A DNA stretch of 64,000 bases from Codonopsis lanceolata (taxonomy: Eukaryota; Streptophyta; Magnoliopsida; Asterales; Campanulaceae): contig CM028382.1 in NCBI GenBank assembly GCA_013146195.2, positions 8,192,767-8,256,766 of the forward strand, written 5' to 3'. Below are positions 44,219-57,143 of the stretch, piece by piece. Within the stretch, counting starts at the first letter, position 1, and each line of letters begins with the position of its first letter. The notes under the pieces were generated by a model, which had not been told where the DNA came from, searched no databases, and saw only the letters and a program-made list of their open reading frames with translations. The position numbers and the translations under genes were made by a program.

Positions 44219-46605
44219 ATCTATATTATAAAGCAGTTAGGTAATTCAATATGGCTATTCAGAGATTGAGATAAAATTATCTTTAAAAATTTAAAACTTA
44301 AGATTCACTCTCACATTCACATGTGTGAGTAGTTATCTATTTTTAACTCTTTATTTTTTATTTTACCATTACAAGTCACCCCCTACAACTAATATTATGA
44401 GTAGGCATTCATTTTTTTTCATCCTATATTTTATCTTCATATTACAAAGTCACACCATGTGATTAATCTTCTGAACATCCACCATTATAAAACATCAATC
44501 CATCAACTATCACTTGAAGCAATGTACCTATCAGCTATAACATTTTTTTAAAATCGCACATTTTATTTAAGTATTATCATTTCAATTGACGAAATCAGAT
44601 ATACTGGCACCGTGTCATAAGCACGGCATGAAGATCCATTTTATATTATAAAACAGATAGGCTCGCGCACGAGCAATTGACTAGAGCTATTCAAAGGTTG
44701 AGATTAAATTATTTTTAAAAAAAATTAACAGTTAATATTCACTATCACATTCACATGTGTAAGCAGTTATCCATTTTTAACTCCATATTTTTTTCTTTTC
44801 CTATTACAAGTCACCACATACAATTAATATTATGAGGCCATTTACAACAAAGCTTCCAGGGTTGGTCCAGTGAAATTGGAGGCCTAAGGTCGATCATCTC
44901 GAATGGAGCCCTTCCTTTGTAACAATTTTTTATATGTTTTTTGAATAACTAAAGAAACAATCAAACAAACATAAAAAACAATATTAAAAAACACTTCATT
45001 TCACTCAAAAAAAAAACAAACAAACAAACAATTTTTTATGTACAATTTCTTCTTTTTAGTATATAATTATAGTAGATGTACAATTTTCCATTAACATAAA
45101 TTAATGATTAATCTCAATTTCTCTATTTTATAATTATAGTATATGTTCAAATAATCAAATTTCAATTAGAATACCACCAATTACCAACAAGTCACTCATT
45201 CACATACTTAAATGACCCAAAAATTCAATTAGACTATCAAAATACCAACAAGTCAAAAACGGAAAAATCATAAAATTGGGGCAAACCGCAAATGATTCAC
45301 TGATATAACTATTAACTATAAGCTAGGGCAAATTGAAGAAATCAAGAAAAAGTGTGAAACTGTGAAATAAAATAATACTCCCTCCATTTTTAAAATATTG
45401 TCTACTTTGACCCAACACATCGCTTTAAGAAAAAGTAATTGAGTATATTATAAATACATTCAAATCAGGATAAAAGACACAATAATAGCACATCACAACC
45501 CCAATTTCTATATCTTTGATAGATTAAAACAAATGTGTTTATTTCTGTATAAGAAAAATATCTTGAAATGATAGTAATCATCTAAATTCAGAGATCAGTT
45601 TAAAGAACAACGATCATGAAGCTAAATAAATAAAATTCAAAAAATAATTTGATATCCGGGGTATCACCAAAAGTCCAATCTGTTTAAGTACACAATCATA
45701 AAGTGAATCACTTACAAACTACTCAAAGTTATATTAATCAAATTTGACGAACTTAATTTCAAGTAACTAAACCCAAGCTATGTGATTCAAATTCGAAAAA
45801 TAAATTTGATATCTAGGATTGCAGAATCCTATTTATGGAACGCAATCATCTAACAATAATTAAATTTATACCCAGGTATCACAATCCAAAGTTCAAAATG
45901 TATAAGAACTCAGACTACATTGTATGAGCAATGAAAAACCTAGCAATTCTACCGACGGGGAATTGGAGGGCGATCTTTTGAATATTAGTAACTAATAATC
46001 AGGGAAAACACTAATAATAATTAGAGAAAAGAGAAACAAACTTATAGATTCAGGCAAAGAAGGCAGCGTAAAGTTATTGGCGACGGGAAAAAACTGAGGG
46101 AATTAGGGCAATTGACGAAAATTGGGGATTTTAATGCACACACACAAAGATAAACAAACTTACAGATTCGGGGAGAGAGGGCGGCGGAAAACCTTTGCTC
46201 GACGGCAGCGAAGAGGGCTGGAACGGGCAGAGAGGGTGGCGGAAAACCTCAACGGGGGCAAGGAGGCCATAGAAGAAAACTCATAAAATGAAAAACATAA
46301 ACGTTCAGGGCGTTGGAGGAGGGAGAAAAGAAAAATGAAGGGTTTTGAAGGGGAAAATCCATGGAAAGCGGAAGAATGCGCAATGTTAGGAAGAAAAAGG
46401 TGGAAGATGGTAGAGCTGATACGCAATGGGAGGAAGAGAGGCAAAACTGAACAAAAAGTTAAAAGGAAGCGGCAACAGTTCTTCGCACATGCGAGTGCTG
46501 GAGGAAATACGGGCCGTTGGATCACTGTAAAACAATAAATTCTGACACCTTTTTATCCAAAGTAAATTGTGAGCGTATTTTCCAAGCTCTTTTATAATAT
46601 AGATT
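44219..46605. mobile_element. TIR-bounded non-coding element, about 2.4 kb (Helitron- or MITE-like)
   Basis: ATCTATATTATAAAG at 44219-44233 is inverted at the other end as CTTTTATAATATAGAT (46590-46605). A second internal start, TATATTATAAAACAG near 44641, introduces a diverged direct copy of the first 190 bp (44220-44405 and 44645-44835; shared CACATTCACATGTGT, TTTTTAACTC, ACAAGTCACC). No target duplication is clear and no transposase or helicase is present. ORFs at 46160-46525 are not convincing. Confidence 0.45.
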
Positions 46606-46893
46606 GATTTAGTGAATAACATAACAATCACTAGTATGATAATTACATTTTAAATCTTAAATACAAAACTTTCGATTCAATTTTAATTTTATTTCAGTTT
46701 GAAAATATAGAAGCAATAGAAGGCAATTAGGCTTACGATTTTGAGTTAGTCTCATGTACTACCATTTTACAGTTCTTAATTCGTAAAACTGAGTCTCGCT
46801 CTCTCTCACAACTCAACCCACCTCACTATGTGTCCAATCTAAAAAAATTATTTTACATAAAATACTCAAAATATCAAATACTCATGATTTTGA
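46606..46893. other. Short AT-rich spacer
   Basis: Nothing recognisable between the TIR-bounded element and the minisatellite. Confidence 0.4.
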
Positions 46894-47175
46894 GTTGATT
46901 TGATGGGTTCGATGGAGGGAAATGGTAGGAGATGTCAGATCTGGAACAAGGCTCGACCGGCGGGATTGGAGACAAATGGAGATCGAAGCTGGAGAAGGGA
47001 TGGCAGATGGAGAGTTGATTTACTAGGTTTGATGGAGGGAGATGTTGGATCTGGAACGAGGCTCGGCCGGTGGGGTTGAAGACGAATGAAGATCGAAGCT
47101 GGAGAAGGGATGGCAGATGGAGAGTTGATTTGCTGGGTTTGATGGTGGGAAATGTCGGATCTGGAACGAGGTCGA
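46894..47175. repeat. 110-120 bp tandem repeat, 2.5 units
   Basis: Units begin GTTGATTT at 46894, 47014 and 47124 and share GGAGATG, GATCTGGAAC(A/G)AGGCTCG and GAGATCGAAGCTGGAGAAGG-type blocks (AAGATC in unit 2). Unit 3 is partial. It lies about 0.3 kb upstream of the FRS first exon. Confidence 0.88.
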
Positions 47176-47499
47176 TGGCTATGTTGAGGGAAGGAGGGAG
47201 ATGGGAGCTCATTGTGATAGAAGATGGGGGAAGATTGAGCAATGACTAAAATGGTCATCACGTGAAGGGTCACGTGCAAACTAAGGTTCGAGTTGTAACG
47301 GGCGTTAGTCGCAGGGGGTTATGTGGGATGAAATGGAACATTGGGTGTGCTTTTGGCACGTTTTTTGATTATGGGGGGCTAAGTGAATATTGGTTTATAT
47401 TTTGGGGGTAAAGCATATTTTGATCGAAAAATTATTTCAAAGGTTCGCCTTTGGAAATGAAATAGTTTGTGGGCAGGGCACGCGCTGTATGGTTGTGTG

Positions 47500-47766
47500 T
47501 TTGAACGAAAATAAACTGAGTAGGGAGTAGAAACGATTTTTACCATCTTCATCTCCCCCAATTTGCACATCACAGAGAAACCCTACAGACTGATCTCCGG
47601 CGAACATTCCGCTCTTCAACCCCCTCTCTCATCATCGATTATTCTCCAGTTCAGTTCGGACATCTCCGCTCTCTTTTTTCACACTCTCAATCGTCCGGAG
47701 GCGTTCTTCGTGAACCTATCACAAGTTCCCATGGAATTTCTCCAAATACAGCTCCTCAATTTACAG
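47500..47766 (+). other. Predicted 5' non-coding exon of the FRS gene
   Basis: Pyrimidine-rich leader-like sequence ending AATTTACAG|GTACTTACC, a good donor at 47767. The paired acceptor is TACTGGTGCAG at 48571, giving an 805-bp leader intron. The start of transcription is a guess. The small ORF at 47563-47802 crosses the donor and would be an upstream ORF at most. Confidence 0.55.
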
Positions 47767-48671
47767 GTACTTACCTATATATTCACTCCATCAGATTATT
47801 AATCTCCATTGATTTCAATTCATTTGAAGCTATTTGAGTTTCGTAGAGACATTTTAATCTTTGGTGATTTTACATTAAGACTTGATAGCTGATAAGGGTA
47901 ATTTTAGTAAATCTGTTAGAAAACTGACGTTTATTGTGAAACAACTTTTTTTTTGGTCTTTTTTTCAAAAGGCAAATGATATTATGAGCTCAAACTTTAT
48001 GATTTTATCAAGAGCTTTAGCAATCATTGGGTGATTAAGTTGGCCATGATTTGGAATATTAGTGTCCTTACTAAGAAAATATCATATTTGATCTAACAGT
48101 GATAATTTTTTTGTCAAAAAGGGGACATTCCTTTTGGACGAAGAGAGTGATATAATTTCTCCAAAGGTCTCAATTGTATTTACCACTGACATTCATATAA
48201 TTGATTTTTTCCTCTGTCACTGCACTAGATTGAGGTCTGTAGAATCATGTTTTTGAGTGGAAAAGGAAAAATACATAATTCAAAATTGGAACGAAAAATG
48301 TGTTAAATTTACTCAATAAAGAACTGTAAAGTGCATGCTTTCGTAATCTGCACTTAATTGGTATGTGGTTTAAATTCAAAGGAACATGTTGCTGCGCTAT
48401 ATCGTCCTGTTTCTGCTGTTTTCTTGACTGGAGTTGTAATCAATGTGAATATGACTAAATAGGATGCCTAATTGGAAAATAGCAATATATAAATAAAAGA
48501 AGACTGTACACTTGATTTCTTTAGTTAAATGATCTACGAGAGACAAACTTATGGTCTTTGTACTGGTGCAGGCTGTGAATGTCACTAGCATCACGTGCTA
48601 TGTGGTAGACCAAATGTGAAAACATTTTGAAGGTTGGATTTCATTTAAATCTGGATTTTGTTACCTCAGCG

Positions 48672-51600
48672 ATGGATATAAATGCTGTTGCTGGCAATAC
48701 CAAAGTAGAACCTCAAGATGATTTGGAATTCGATTCAAATGAGGCAGCATTTAATTACTATAGAGAATATGCTGAATCTGCTGGGTTTGGGATTGCTAAA
48801 TTGAGCAGCCGGCGTTCTAGGGCAACAAAGGAATTCATTGATGCGAAATTTTCATGCGAAAGATATGGAAGCAAGCAGCAATCTGATGATGCCATTAACC
48901 CACGACCGTCACCAAAGATAGGCTGTAAAGCAAGCATGCATGTGAAGAGAAGACAAAATGGCAAATGGTACATCCATAGTTTTATTAAGGAACACAATCA
49001 CGAGCTTTCTCCCTCACAAGCGCATTTCTTCCGTAGCCACAGGAATGCTGATCCACTTAAAAATGATGCTAAAGTACGAAGAAAGAACATCTTAGCTGCA
49101 GTGTCCAAACAATATGGTGCATATCACTATTCAGGTTCTTTAGATAATTATACCCGGAATCAGCATGATAGAGGCCGCAATTTGACCTTAGAGGAGGGAG
49201 ATGCTCAAGTTCTGCTTGACCTCTTTGTCAACATGCAGGAAGAGAATCCAAAATTCTTCTATGCTGTCGACCTGAATGAAGATCATCGATTGAGAAATGT
49301 GTTTTGGGTTGATCCCAAGGGCATGGAGGATTATACTAGCTTTGGTGACGTAGTTTCGTTTGACACCACATACTTCATGAGCAAGTATAAGATACCCTTG
49401 GTTCTTTTTATTGGATCCAACCACCATATTCAGCCCACATTGCTCGGTTGTGCGTTGATTGCAGATGAGACAGTATACACATTTGTTTGGTTGATGCAGA
49501 CATGGCGTTTGTCAATGGGTGGACGAGCTCCACAAGTTATACTTACAGACCAAAACAATACCATTAAAGCAGCTGTTGCAGCAGTCCTTCCAGACACACG
49601 ACACCATTACTCTATGTGGCATGTGCTTGAAAAGATTCCTAGGCAACTTGAATATTTGAACCCATGGCTCGATACATTCATTGCCAAATTTCATAAATGT
49701 ATATATAGGTCTTGGACTGAAGAACAGTATGAAAAGAGGTGGTGGAAAATAGTTGGTGAATTTAATCTTAGGGAGAATGAATGGATTCAATCGTTGTATG
49801 AGGATCGGAAACTGTGGGTGCCTACATTTGTGAGAGATGTATCTTTTGCTGGCATGTCTACAGCTTCTCGATCCGAAAGTCTAAACGCTTTCTTTGACAA
49901 ATATGTCCAAGGAGAAACTTCCTTGAGAGACTTTTTAGAGCAATACAAGTTGGTCCTTGAGGAAAGGTATGAAGAGCAAGCGAAAGCAGATTTTGACGCA
50001 TGGCATGAGACGCCTGAGTTGAAATCTCCCTCACCTTTTGAAAAACAGTTGTCCTTCGTATATACTCATGAAATCTTTAAGAGGTTCCAGGTTGAGGTTT
50101 TGGGAGCCGCTGCTTGTCATCTTAAGAAAGAAAAAGAAGATGAGAGTTCAATAACATATGCTGTCAAAGACTTCGAAAATAATCAAGACTTCATGGTGGA
50201 GTGGAATGAATTAAAGTCAGAAATCTGTTGTTCATGCCGTTCATTTGAATTTAAAGGTTATCTTTGTAGACATGCTATTGTGGTTCTCCAAATGTCTGGT
50301 GTTTTCACTATCCCTTTCAAATATATTTTACAAAGATGGACTAATGCCGCTACAAGTAGATATCCTGTTAGTGAAAGATTAGATGATGTACAGACTAAGG
50401 TCCGTCGCCTTAATGATTTGTGTCGTCGAGCTATAATATTGGGTGAAGAAGGTTCACTCTCTCAAGAGAGTTACAATATTGCACTTGGTGCTATTAAAGA
50501 AGCTTTGATGCAGTGTTCAACAGTTAATAACTTTGTTCAAATTGAATTGAGACCTGAAACTTCGGCACCTCTTGGCATTTGCAGTAATGAGGAAGAAAAC
50601 CAAGGTAGAACACCAGTATCCAAAGAGCTTGTGTCTAATCTCAAAGTGAATAAGACAAACAAAGGCTCTAAGAGAGCACAGTGTGGGAAAGAAAAGGTTA
50701 GCTATGAAAGTAATGCAAATAAGAAAGGGAAGGTTAGTGAATTTGATCAGTTAATACATGTTGTAACATTGACTTGTTGATCTTTTTTTGGCTTCACTCA
50801 GTGATTTAACTGTTAAATATGCTCAAAATACATGAATCAGGTACCTGCAGAGCCGGAAGTTGTAAATATTGGGATACAGGGTACCTTTCACCAATTGGTA
50901 GGTTGCACTAACAATTACTTTAATGCCTTTGTTACATATTTTATGGTGGCCATTGTTTTTATGCCCACATGTTAGAATTTGTTGAAACATAAAGCTACTG
51001 CTTAAACAAAAAGTAAATAAAAAATTTAACGTGTTGGTTTGAGTTCTTATGATGTTATGACTTGTCATCAGAGTAGAAAGTCGTTCAAGAGTAGGTGATG
51101 GTAGCCATACATGCATAAGACTGTGAACAAGGTTTTGTATTTTGCGATTTCAGCCTCTCAAAGACGAGTTTGATGAAACAACTCAACTCAGCCTTTGTCT
51201 TAATTACTTGGAGTCGGCTACATAAGTCCTTTTTCAACATTTAGTTTAGTCCAATGCAAGGTCGTCACACAAGCCACACTCATTCATATCATTCTTTATT
51301 TTAGATGTACATTTTGGTTTTGGTTTCCCCTTCCCCTACCTCTAGCCTGATTGTTGATATTACTTTAAAGTAGTTCAAGAAGAATTTTTCAACATAGTTA
51401 GATTTTGCTTACATCAGGTGGGGAAGAGGTCGAGAGTGGAGGATTTGATTTTATGAGGAGCTTAGAAAAGCTTAAATATATAAAAGTATATAATTTCTGT
51501 GGGCGAGGAACTTCAGTAATGACCCAAAATTATTTGTGATCATTATATGATTAAAAGCTGCTGTTTTGGATCCTGATGCTTAAGAGCCGTTCAACAAATC

Positions 51601-51903
51601 AAATAACAACAATTATGAAAGACGTCTGTTTAACATTGGTTATGGACTAGCATTGCTTCTTGGTGGAATGAATAATAAGATGTGATATGGAGTAAGGTGT
51701 CAGTAGGTCATCCTTTTCTTATGTGCCACTTCTATTGCCATATTTTTTCACAGGAACTGCCCAACATGAGGCCGTTGCAGTTACATAATGTGATGCCCCC
51801 ACACTTAAACTCTGTTGTACCAACAATGTTCCATAATGTGGCATCCACGCAGTTTCACAATGTTGCTTCAGCGCAGTTGCAGGATACCCGCCTTCCACAT
51901 TAG
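48672..51903 (+). CDS. FRS4: FAR1-related sequence protein (FRS4-like transcription factor)
   Basis: Proposed CDS joins 48672-50732, 50841-50897 and 51754-51903, giving 755 residues. Exon 1 ends in phase 0 at AAG|GTTAGT; exon 2 is a 57-nt microexon ending AATTG|GTAGGT; exon 3 opens after TTTTTTCACAG. ATG 48672 is preferred because the reading frame upstream lacks another ATG. Domains: FAR1 DNA-binding finger with C62, C85, H108, H110 (WRKY-GCM1 fold); MULE transposase domain about 227-320 with D231 and D293; SWIM finger C520, C522, C532, H534. FAR1/FHY3-family proteins are nuclear transcription factors domesticated from MULE transposases, several acting in phytochrome A signalling. The closest match from memory is Arabidopsis FRS4; the exact orthologue is uncertain. 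The C-terminal HNV repeats are unusual. Confidence 0.88.
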
Positions 51904-52086
51904 CTTGAACTTGATAAGTTTTTCCTGTAGAGATTATTTACTGTAATGTAGCAGCATACGTGTTTTCTGCTTTAAATTGTTGAATCAGACAGATGTTCCT
52001 AACATGTACCCCTTTTGCTTCCATAGTCATAGTCAAGTTCTGTTCCAAAGTATTTTCCTGCAAATCCTTCCTTGATTAACTACTCC
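51904..52086 (+). other. Probable 3' untranslated region of the FRS gene
   Basis: T-rich with no strong polyadenylation signal that I would single out. It runs into the tandem repeat at 52087. Confidence 0.4.
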
Positions 52087-52656
52087 CACAATAATGCAAA
52101 ATATTTGTATATTTTTCACAAAGAAGTGTACTAAACATTTGATGTGAGCCTGGAATACAAGAATAAGGAGCGCAAAAGCCATGCATAATCTCAAAGGTTG
52201 AAGGTAAGAGGTATTCCCTATTCAGATATAAAGAGTATGTTTTATTTTTGGTTGTTAGATTCACATGATAATGCAAAATATTTGTATACTTTCCTCAAAG
52301 AAGTGTACTTTCCTCAAAATATTTGTATACTTTCCTCAAAAAAGCCACGCTCATTTGATGTGAGCCTGGAGTACAAGAATAAGGAATGCAAAAGCCATGC
52401 ATAATCTCAAAGGTTGAAGGTAAGAGCTCTTTCCTTATCCAGATACAAAGAGTATGTGTCATTTCCGGTTGATAGATTCACACAATAATGTAAAATATTT
52501 GTATACTTAACACAAAGAAATGTACTAAACATTTGATGTGAACCTGGAATACAAGAATAAGGAGCTGCAGTCATGCATATTCTCAAGGTTGAAGGTAAGA
52601 GCTCTTTCTTTCTCCATTACAAAGAGTACATTTTAATTCCTGTGTCGATAGATTCC
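52087..52656. repeat. About 176-bp tandem repeat, three units
   Basis: Units start at about 52087, 52262 and 52479 with CACA(A/T)AATG(C/T)AAAATATTTG-like sequence and share GTGTACT, CATTTGATGTGA, GAATACAAGAATAAGGA and AAGGTTGAAGGTAAGAG. The middle unit is longer by about 42 bp because TTTCCTCAAA-containing sequence is duplicated inside it. Confidence 0.88.
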
Positions 52657-52759
52657 TTTTGGAGCTATTGGTTGCAGATAGCAACGTTAGGATCATGCCA
52701 CATTCTCTTTCCTCTATTAGGTGGCATTTTGTTCATGGATTCGGAAGTAATGGACTGCC

Positions 52760-53105
52760 GAATTCTCTTGACCAATTCTGTTGTTTGGTTTGATGTTTGG
52801 GCTGGAATCTCATTTTTCGGGAATGGCCAAATTTCGAAATACCATTTTGGTTGGGGAGGGGAGTGGGAGATTCAATATCCCTCCAAAACCATTTGCAATT
52901 GTATTTTTAGGACAAAAATATCCGCACCCATTTTATGTAAACCTAAAACTATCCTTTTTCCATTAATCTGGAATGAATTGAACATTTCATTCCGTTCGAA
53001 TCAAACACGAGGGTTGACCATTATCGTTCCCATTCCCATGGAATTCAATCCCATTGACCATTCCATTCAGTGTGGTTTCATTCCACCAACCGAATGCCAC
53101 GATGT
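52760..53105. mobile_element. Possible MITE, ATTCC-rich
   Basis: Bounded by TTTGGTTTGATGTTTGG on the left and CATTCCACCAACCGAATG on the right, weakly inverted. The interior is rich in CATTCC/GGAATG, as in several plant MITEs. No clear target duplication. ORF 52573-53109 spans it but lacks family features. Confidence 0.3.
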
Positions 53106-53379
53106 CTAAATCTTATCACTTTGTAAATCTGTTTGACAAATACTCTACTTTGATAATCTGTAGGGCTAAAAGCTTTATAAAAACAGTCACACTCCTGATG
53201 GCGTGACTGTTTCTGATAGATATGTGTTGGAGTGGGTTTTCCTTGAATCGTTTACTCGTATATGGAAGCTACCTGTATGAATTTTTGGAGTTTGAAGTTG
53301 GACTTCATTGCATCATAGAAATGCTTAGGGGTGGTACCTTTTCCAAAGTTTTAAGCCCTACAGTCCACCATTTTTTCTA

Positions 53380-53815
53380 AATCTGGAAAAGACACTTTCG
53401 GGGATGAAAAAACTACCTTAATGAATTGAAGGCACGTTACGAATCACTTACTCTTAAGTGTATTGCGAGGCATCAATTTAAATGTTTGCGATGTATCAAT
53501 TTTAATTACATAACCTAATTTTGCATCGCACTGTACCAATTTATATACAGTGATGCATTAATTAAAACTACCTAATTCAATATATGCATGTGAGGCATTA
53601 ATTTAAATTACTTAATCTAATTCATGCACTATGATGCACCAAGTTAAATACCCAATTGATGCATCGCGCTACAAAATATTAATGCATCGTGATGTAAATT
53701 GGTTTTGAATGCATCTTCTTTGCCTTCTTCCTTCTCTTCCATCGTAAATCTTCTTCTTCATTCTTTGCTTTTGCCCTTATTGAAAAATCATCCAACCTAA
53801 CCTAGGTTTATTCCA
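53380..53815 (+). repeat. Third copy of the GATGCATC-rich repeat
   Basis: Same order as the right arm at 38960-39345: GAATTGAAGGCAC(G/A), CG(A/G)ATCACTTACTC, then GATGCATC-type boxes, then TTTGCCTTCTTC...CTCTTCC and AAAAATC(A/C)TCCAACC. Diverged, but collinear. Confidence 0.7.
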
Positions 53816-56803
53816 ATATCGTACTTTATGAACAAAAAAATTGTTTACGTTTGGGGGGCGTTGCCACTAACCCCCACGAAGAGTGTTGCCCCCTCGATCC
53901 ATGTGGTCAGGTCAAACCCTGTTTTGTTGCCGCAACAGTCGTTATTTTCGAACTCCAAATTGTTAGATGAAGCTGTGGAAGGAGACGATATATAGCATTT
54001 TAGAAACAATATTTCAAAAATTGACTATAGCCCTTAAAAAAGGGTAGGGGGACTAATGAAAAGTGTTTTGGAAAAGGTTCTGTCCAACGATTTAATTCAA
54101 ATACTTGTTATTGACTTATAGTTGGGCTTATTTTGGCCCATTCTCTCCCCCCCCCCCCCAAAAAAAAAAAAAACCGTGAAAAACCAATTTAGACTCGGGA
54201 TGTAACTTAAGGAAGCATTTTTGGCCATTTTTTGAACCTCATGAAATCCACTATTGGTGAATCCCATTTTCGTTTTCAAGTAAGGACTCCCTCTTTTCTT
54301 CCTTTGAAGAGTCGATATTTAAACGATTAATATTTAAAGTATTTCACAAGCCATCTAAGTTTTAAAAATTTGGTTTCGTAGGGGCGCTGCCATTTGATCA
54401 CTGGATCATTGGCCCTGTTAGATTTTGTCAACATTTATCGTTAAGTGGAGTGTATCGTAATTACAGTAATTCAAAGGATTCAGTTGTAAATAAATTATAC
54501 CCATCTCTCCTTTGCGTCTCCTCTGAAAACGGCAACCAGAAGCTCTCGTGGTGGTGGTAGTGAAGAAGAAGCACCGGCGGATCCACTCTTTAGGGTGAGG
54601 GGTCCTGCTAACACAAAATAAAAAACACTTGCAAAAACGACACCGTTTTAGGTAAGGACCTTGTTAACATGATTAGAGAGAGATTACTCATTAACAAATA
54701 AAAAATAAAAACTATTTTGGTCCTCATCACATTTAGGTCTATTTCACACATAATTACATGAACATATAAATAAATTCAAATCATACATTTATGTAAAATA
54801 CATTTATTTTGATGTGACACCGACATGTTCCCCAATCATTGTATTTTCAACTTTTCCTGAAATTTATAGATATCGTATTTTCTACTTTTTTCTTTTGGTA
54901 TACATAATTGAAGTAAGCTTTAAATGGTAAAATGGTTACCCTAATTTAAACATTTATTCATTAAGGTCAAACTATTATAGTTTCATTTAATTTCATCATT
55001 ATGCTTTAATTTTAACATGCACATTAAGAGTTTAGATTTTTTGTACTACTTGTGTGTATCACTGGTGTATAACTTTTCATCTTAACCATTGCATCCCAAT
55101 TATTGCATCTTCATCAATGATTGAAATGAAAAGTGATATACCAATGATACACATAAGTGATACAGGAGATCTGCACTTGTTACATTAATCACTCCATCCA
55201 CGCCAAAAAGTCTATTCCACTTCATGTTAGATTCTCTATCTCGTTAAGTATTAGTTTTATAACCCGACCTTTTCGAGAAGATACAAAGATGTATAAGATT
55301 AAGACTCAAAATATCTTTATATACAATTTTGGATATGTATATATTGTGAAGGTACATGTGTGTGGGGTGGTAAGACCAGGAAAGAACAGGCAAGATAAGA
55401 AGGGACCATGTTTTGATGGGAGAGTTGCACATGTAACGTATCTCCTAAAAACCTGCATCAACACGTGACAATGGCGGTTCTTTTTTCATTTATCACTCTT
55501 TTACATGGTCTTTTCGAAATTCCTTGTGTCATCGCTTATTTAGCACGGCAGGCATCCCACTAATCTCCTCGTTATAACCCGATCCATTTCGATCAGTTTG
55601 ATATCCAAGTTCTGAAAGGTTTCGATCCGTTGCGACCTCTTATTGTTCGAACCCGATACATATCCGACTCAATCCACCCAATTCTCAAATCTATATTTAA
55701 ATGAATTTGGACTTGATAAAAGTCTGCATCTCGTTAAGTTGAAATGCTTTAGGGAGAAATTCAGTGGTAGTCAATCTTTGGGTATCAACTCCACTGAATT
55801 ACACCTGAAAATCTGATAAATTCCACAAGTAGTCAACAACAATTAACCATTTCCCATTGACTCGCCGGTAACACGGCGCCTTTTCTGCTCTTTATCCTGA
55901 CCATCTCCATTTACTCCATTATTTCTTCAAACAAGTGTTAGTTTTTTTATTTTATACAAATAAATTTAAAAATAAATAAATTGACTTTTAGGTTATATTT
56001 AGTTGCATAAACACATCATGTTTTAATGTTTATACCATTGCATGTAAAGACGAAGACATAATGGTTGGCAAAGGTTGAAACATGATTTTTTTTAAATCGA
56101 CTTATTTTGAAACAGAGAGAGTATTATTTGATTATTAAAACATCATAGCAAATTCACATACTCGTTTCGAGAAAAAAAATCTCCACTTTTTAATCTTTTT
56201 TTTTTCTTTTCGGAAGTTACGTTTATCAATTTACCCCATGAATTCTCATTTTAATTGATGTTCTCACTCTCTCAAGTATATGATTGAAAAATACACATTA
56301 TCATAATCCATATAACCGAGTCAAAAATCTTTTCATAACTTGTCTATGATTTTCAAATTATCACTCATCTTTCTTTTTTCGTTCGTTCTAAAATAATTGT
56401 TTTTTTTTTCAAAACTTTCCTTTTTAAGAAAATATTCTTACCACTTTACCATTACTTTTTATACCTACTTTAATTATAGTTACATACTCAAGGATATTAA
56501 AAAAACAATACATTTCATCAATATTTAAAGATGTACTAGATCAAAACAAACAATATTTTGAAATCAGTGGGAGTAATATTAGTGAAATGTGTTGTTTTTT
56601 TTAATAAACAATATTTTAAATGTATGTACATTTAAAAAAAACACTCACGACTGTATCTAAATAATTATCATGCTTTCATTATTCTTTCGTTTCAAAAAAA
56701 TTATGTTTCTAAAACATTCCTTCTTAGTTTTGACTTTTTATCATTTATTTTTCTTCCTACAATGATGGCCTCACATGCATATGATTTCAAAGAAAATTAC
56801 ATA
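53816..56803. other. Non-coding spacer
   Basis: AT-rich with a C13A14 homopolymer pair at 54147-54173 and an ACCCGA-rich tract near 55560-55680 resembling 43375-43700. Truncated Stowaway-type pieces occur near 56100 and 56380-56575. ORF 55157-55468 shows no family features. Confidence 0.5.
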
Positions 56804-57143
56804 CTCCTTCCATCCTAAAATAATTATTCTACTTTCTTTTTTCATTCGTCCCAAAATAATTATAAATTTTCTTTTTTAAAATAATATTTTTATCACTTTA
56901 TTTTAACTTTGTATCTTAATTTAATTATGTGTTAAATACTAATAATAAAGGAAAATACTAAGTTTACCATCAAGATTACCACTATGGTGACAACTTTTTC
57001 TTGAAGGCACACATGCACTTTACCTTCAAGGCAAAGTTGTCATCATAGTGATAATCCTGATGATAAATCTAATAAAATTGAATAATAAATTAATTATTTT
57101 TCCTTAATTCGTTTGACTTGCAATAATTGAGGGACGGAGGGAG
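56804..57143. mobile_element. Stowaway-type MITE (Tc1/mariner), 340 bp
   Basis: Left end CTCCTTCCATCC after TA (56802-56803) and right end GGGACGGAGGGAG (57131-57143). These are the canonical Stowaway termini with minor decay. The right-hand TA has become CA. The interior holds CCCAAAATAATTA, also typical. Non-coding. Confidence 0.8.

Noticed and set aside
46160..46525. 121-residue minus-strand ORF
   Set aside because: Inside the TIR-bounded element; composition-driven, no domain, no good start or splice context.
52573..53109. 178-residue plus-strand ORF
   Set aside because: Spans the end of a tandem repeat and a MITE-like piece; aromatic-rich translation without family features.
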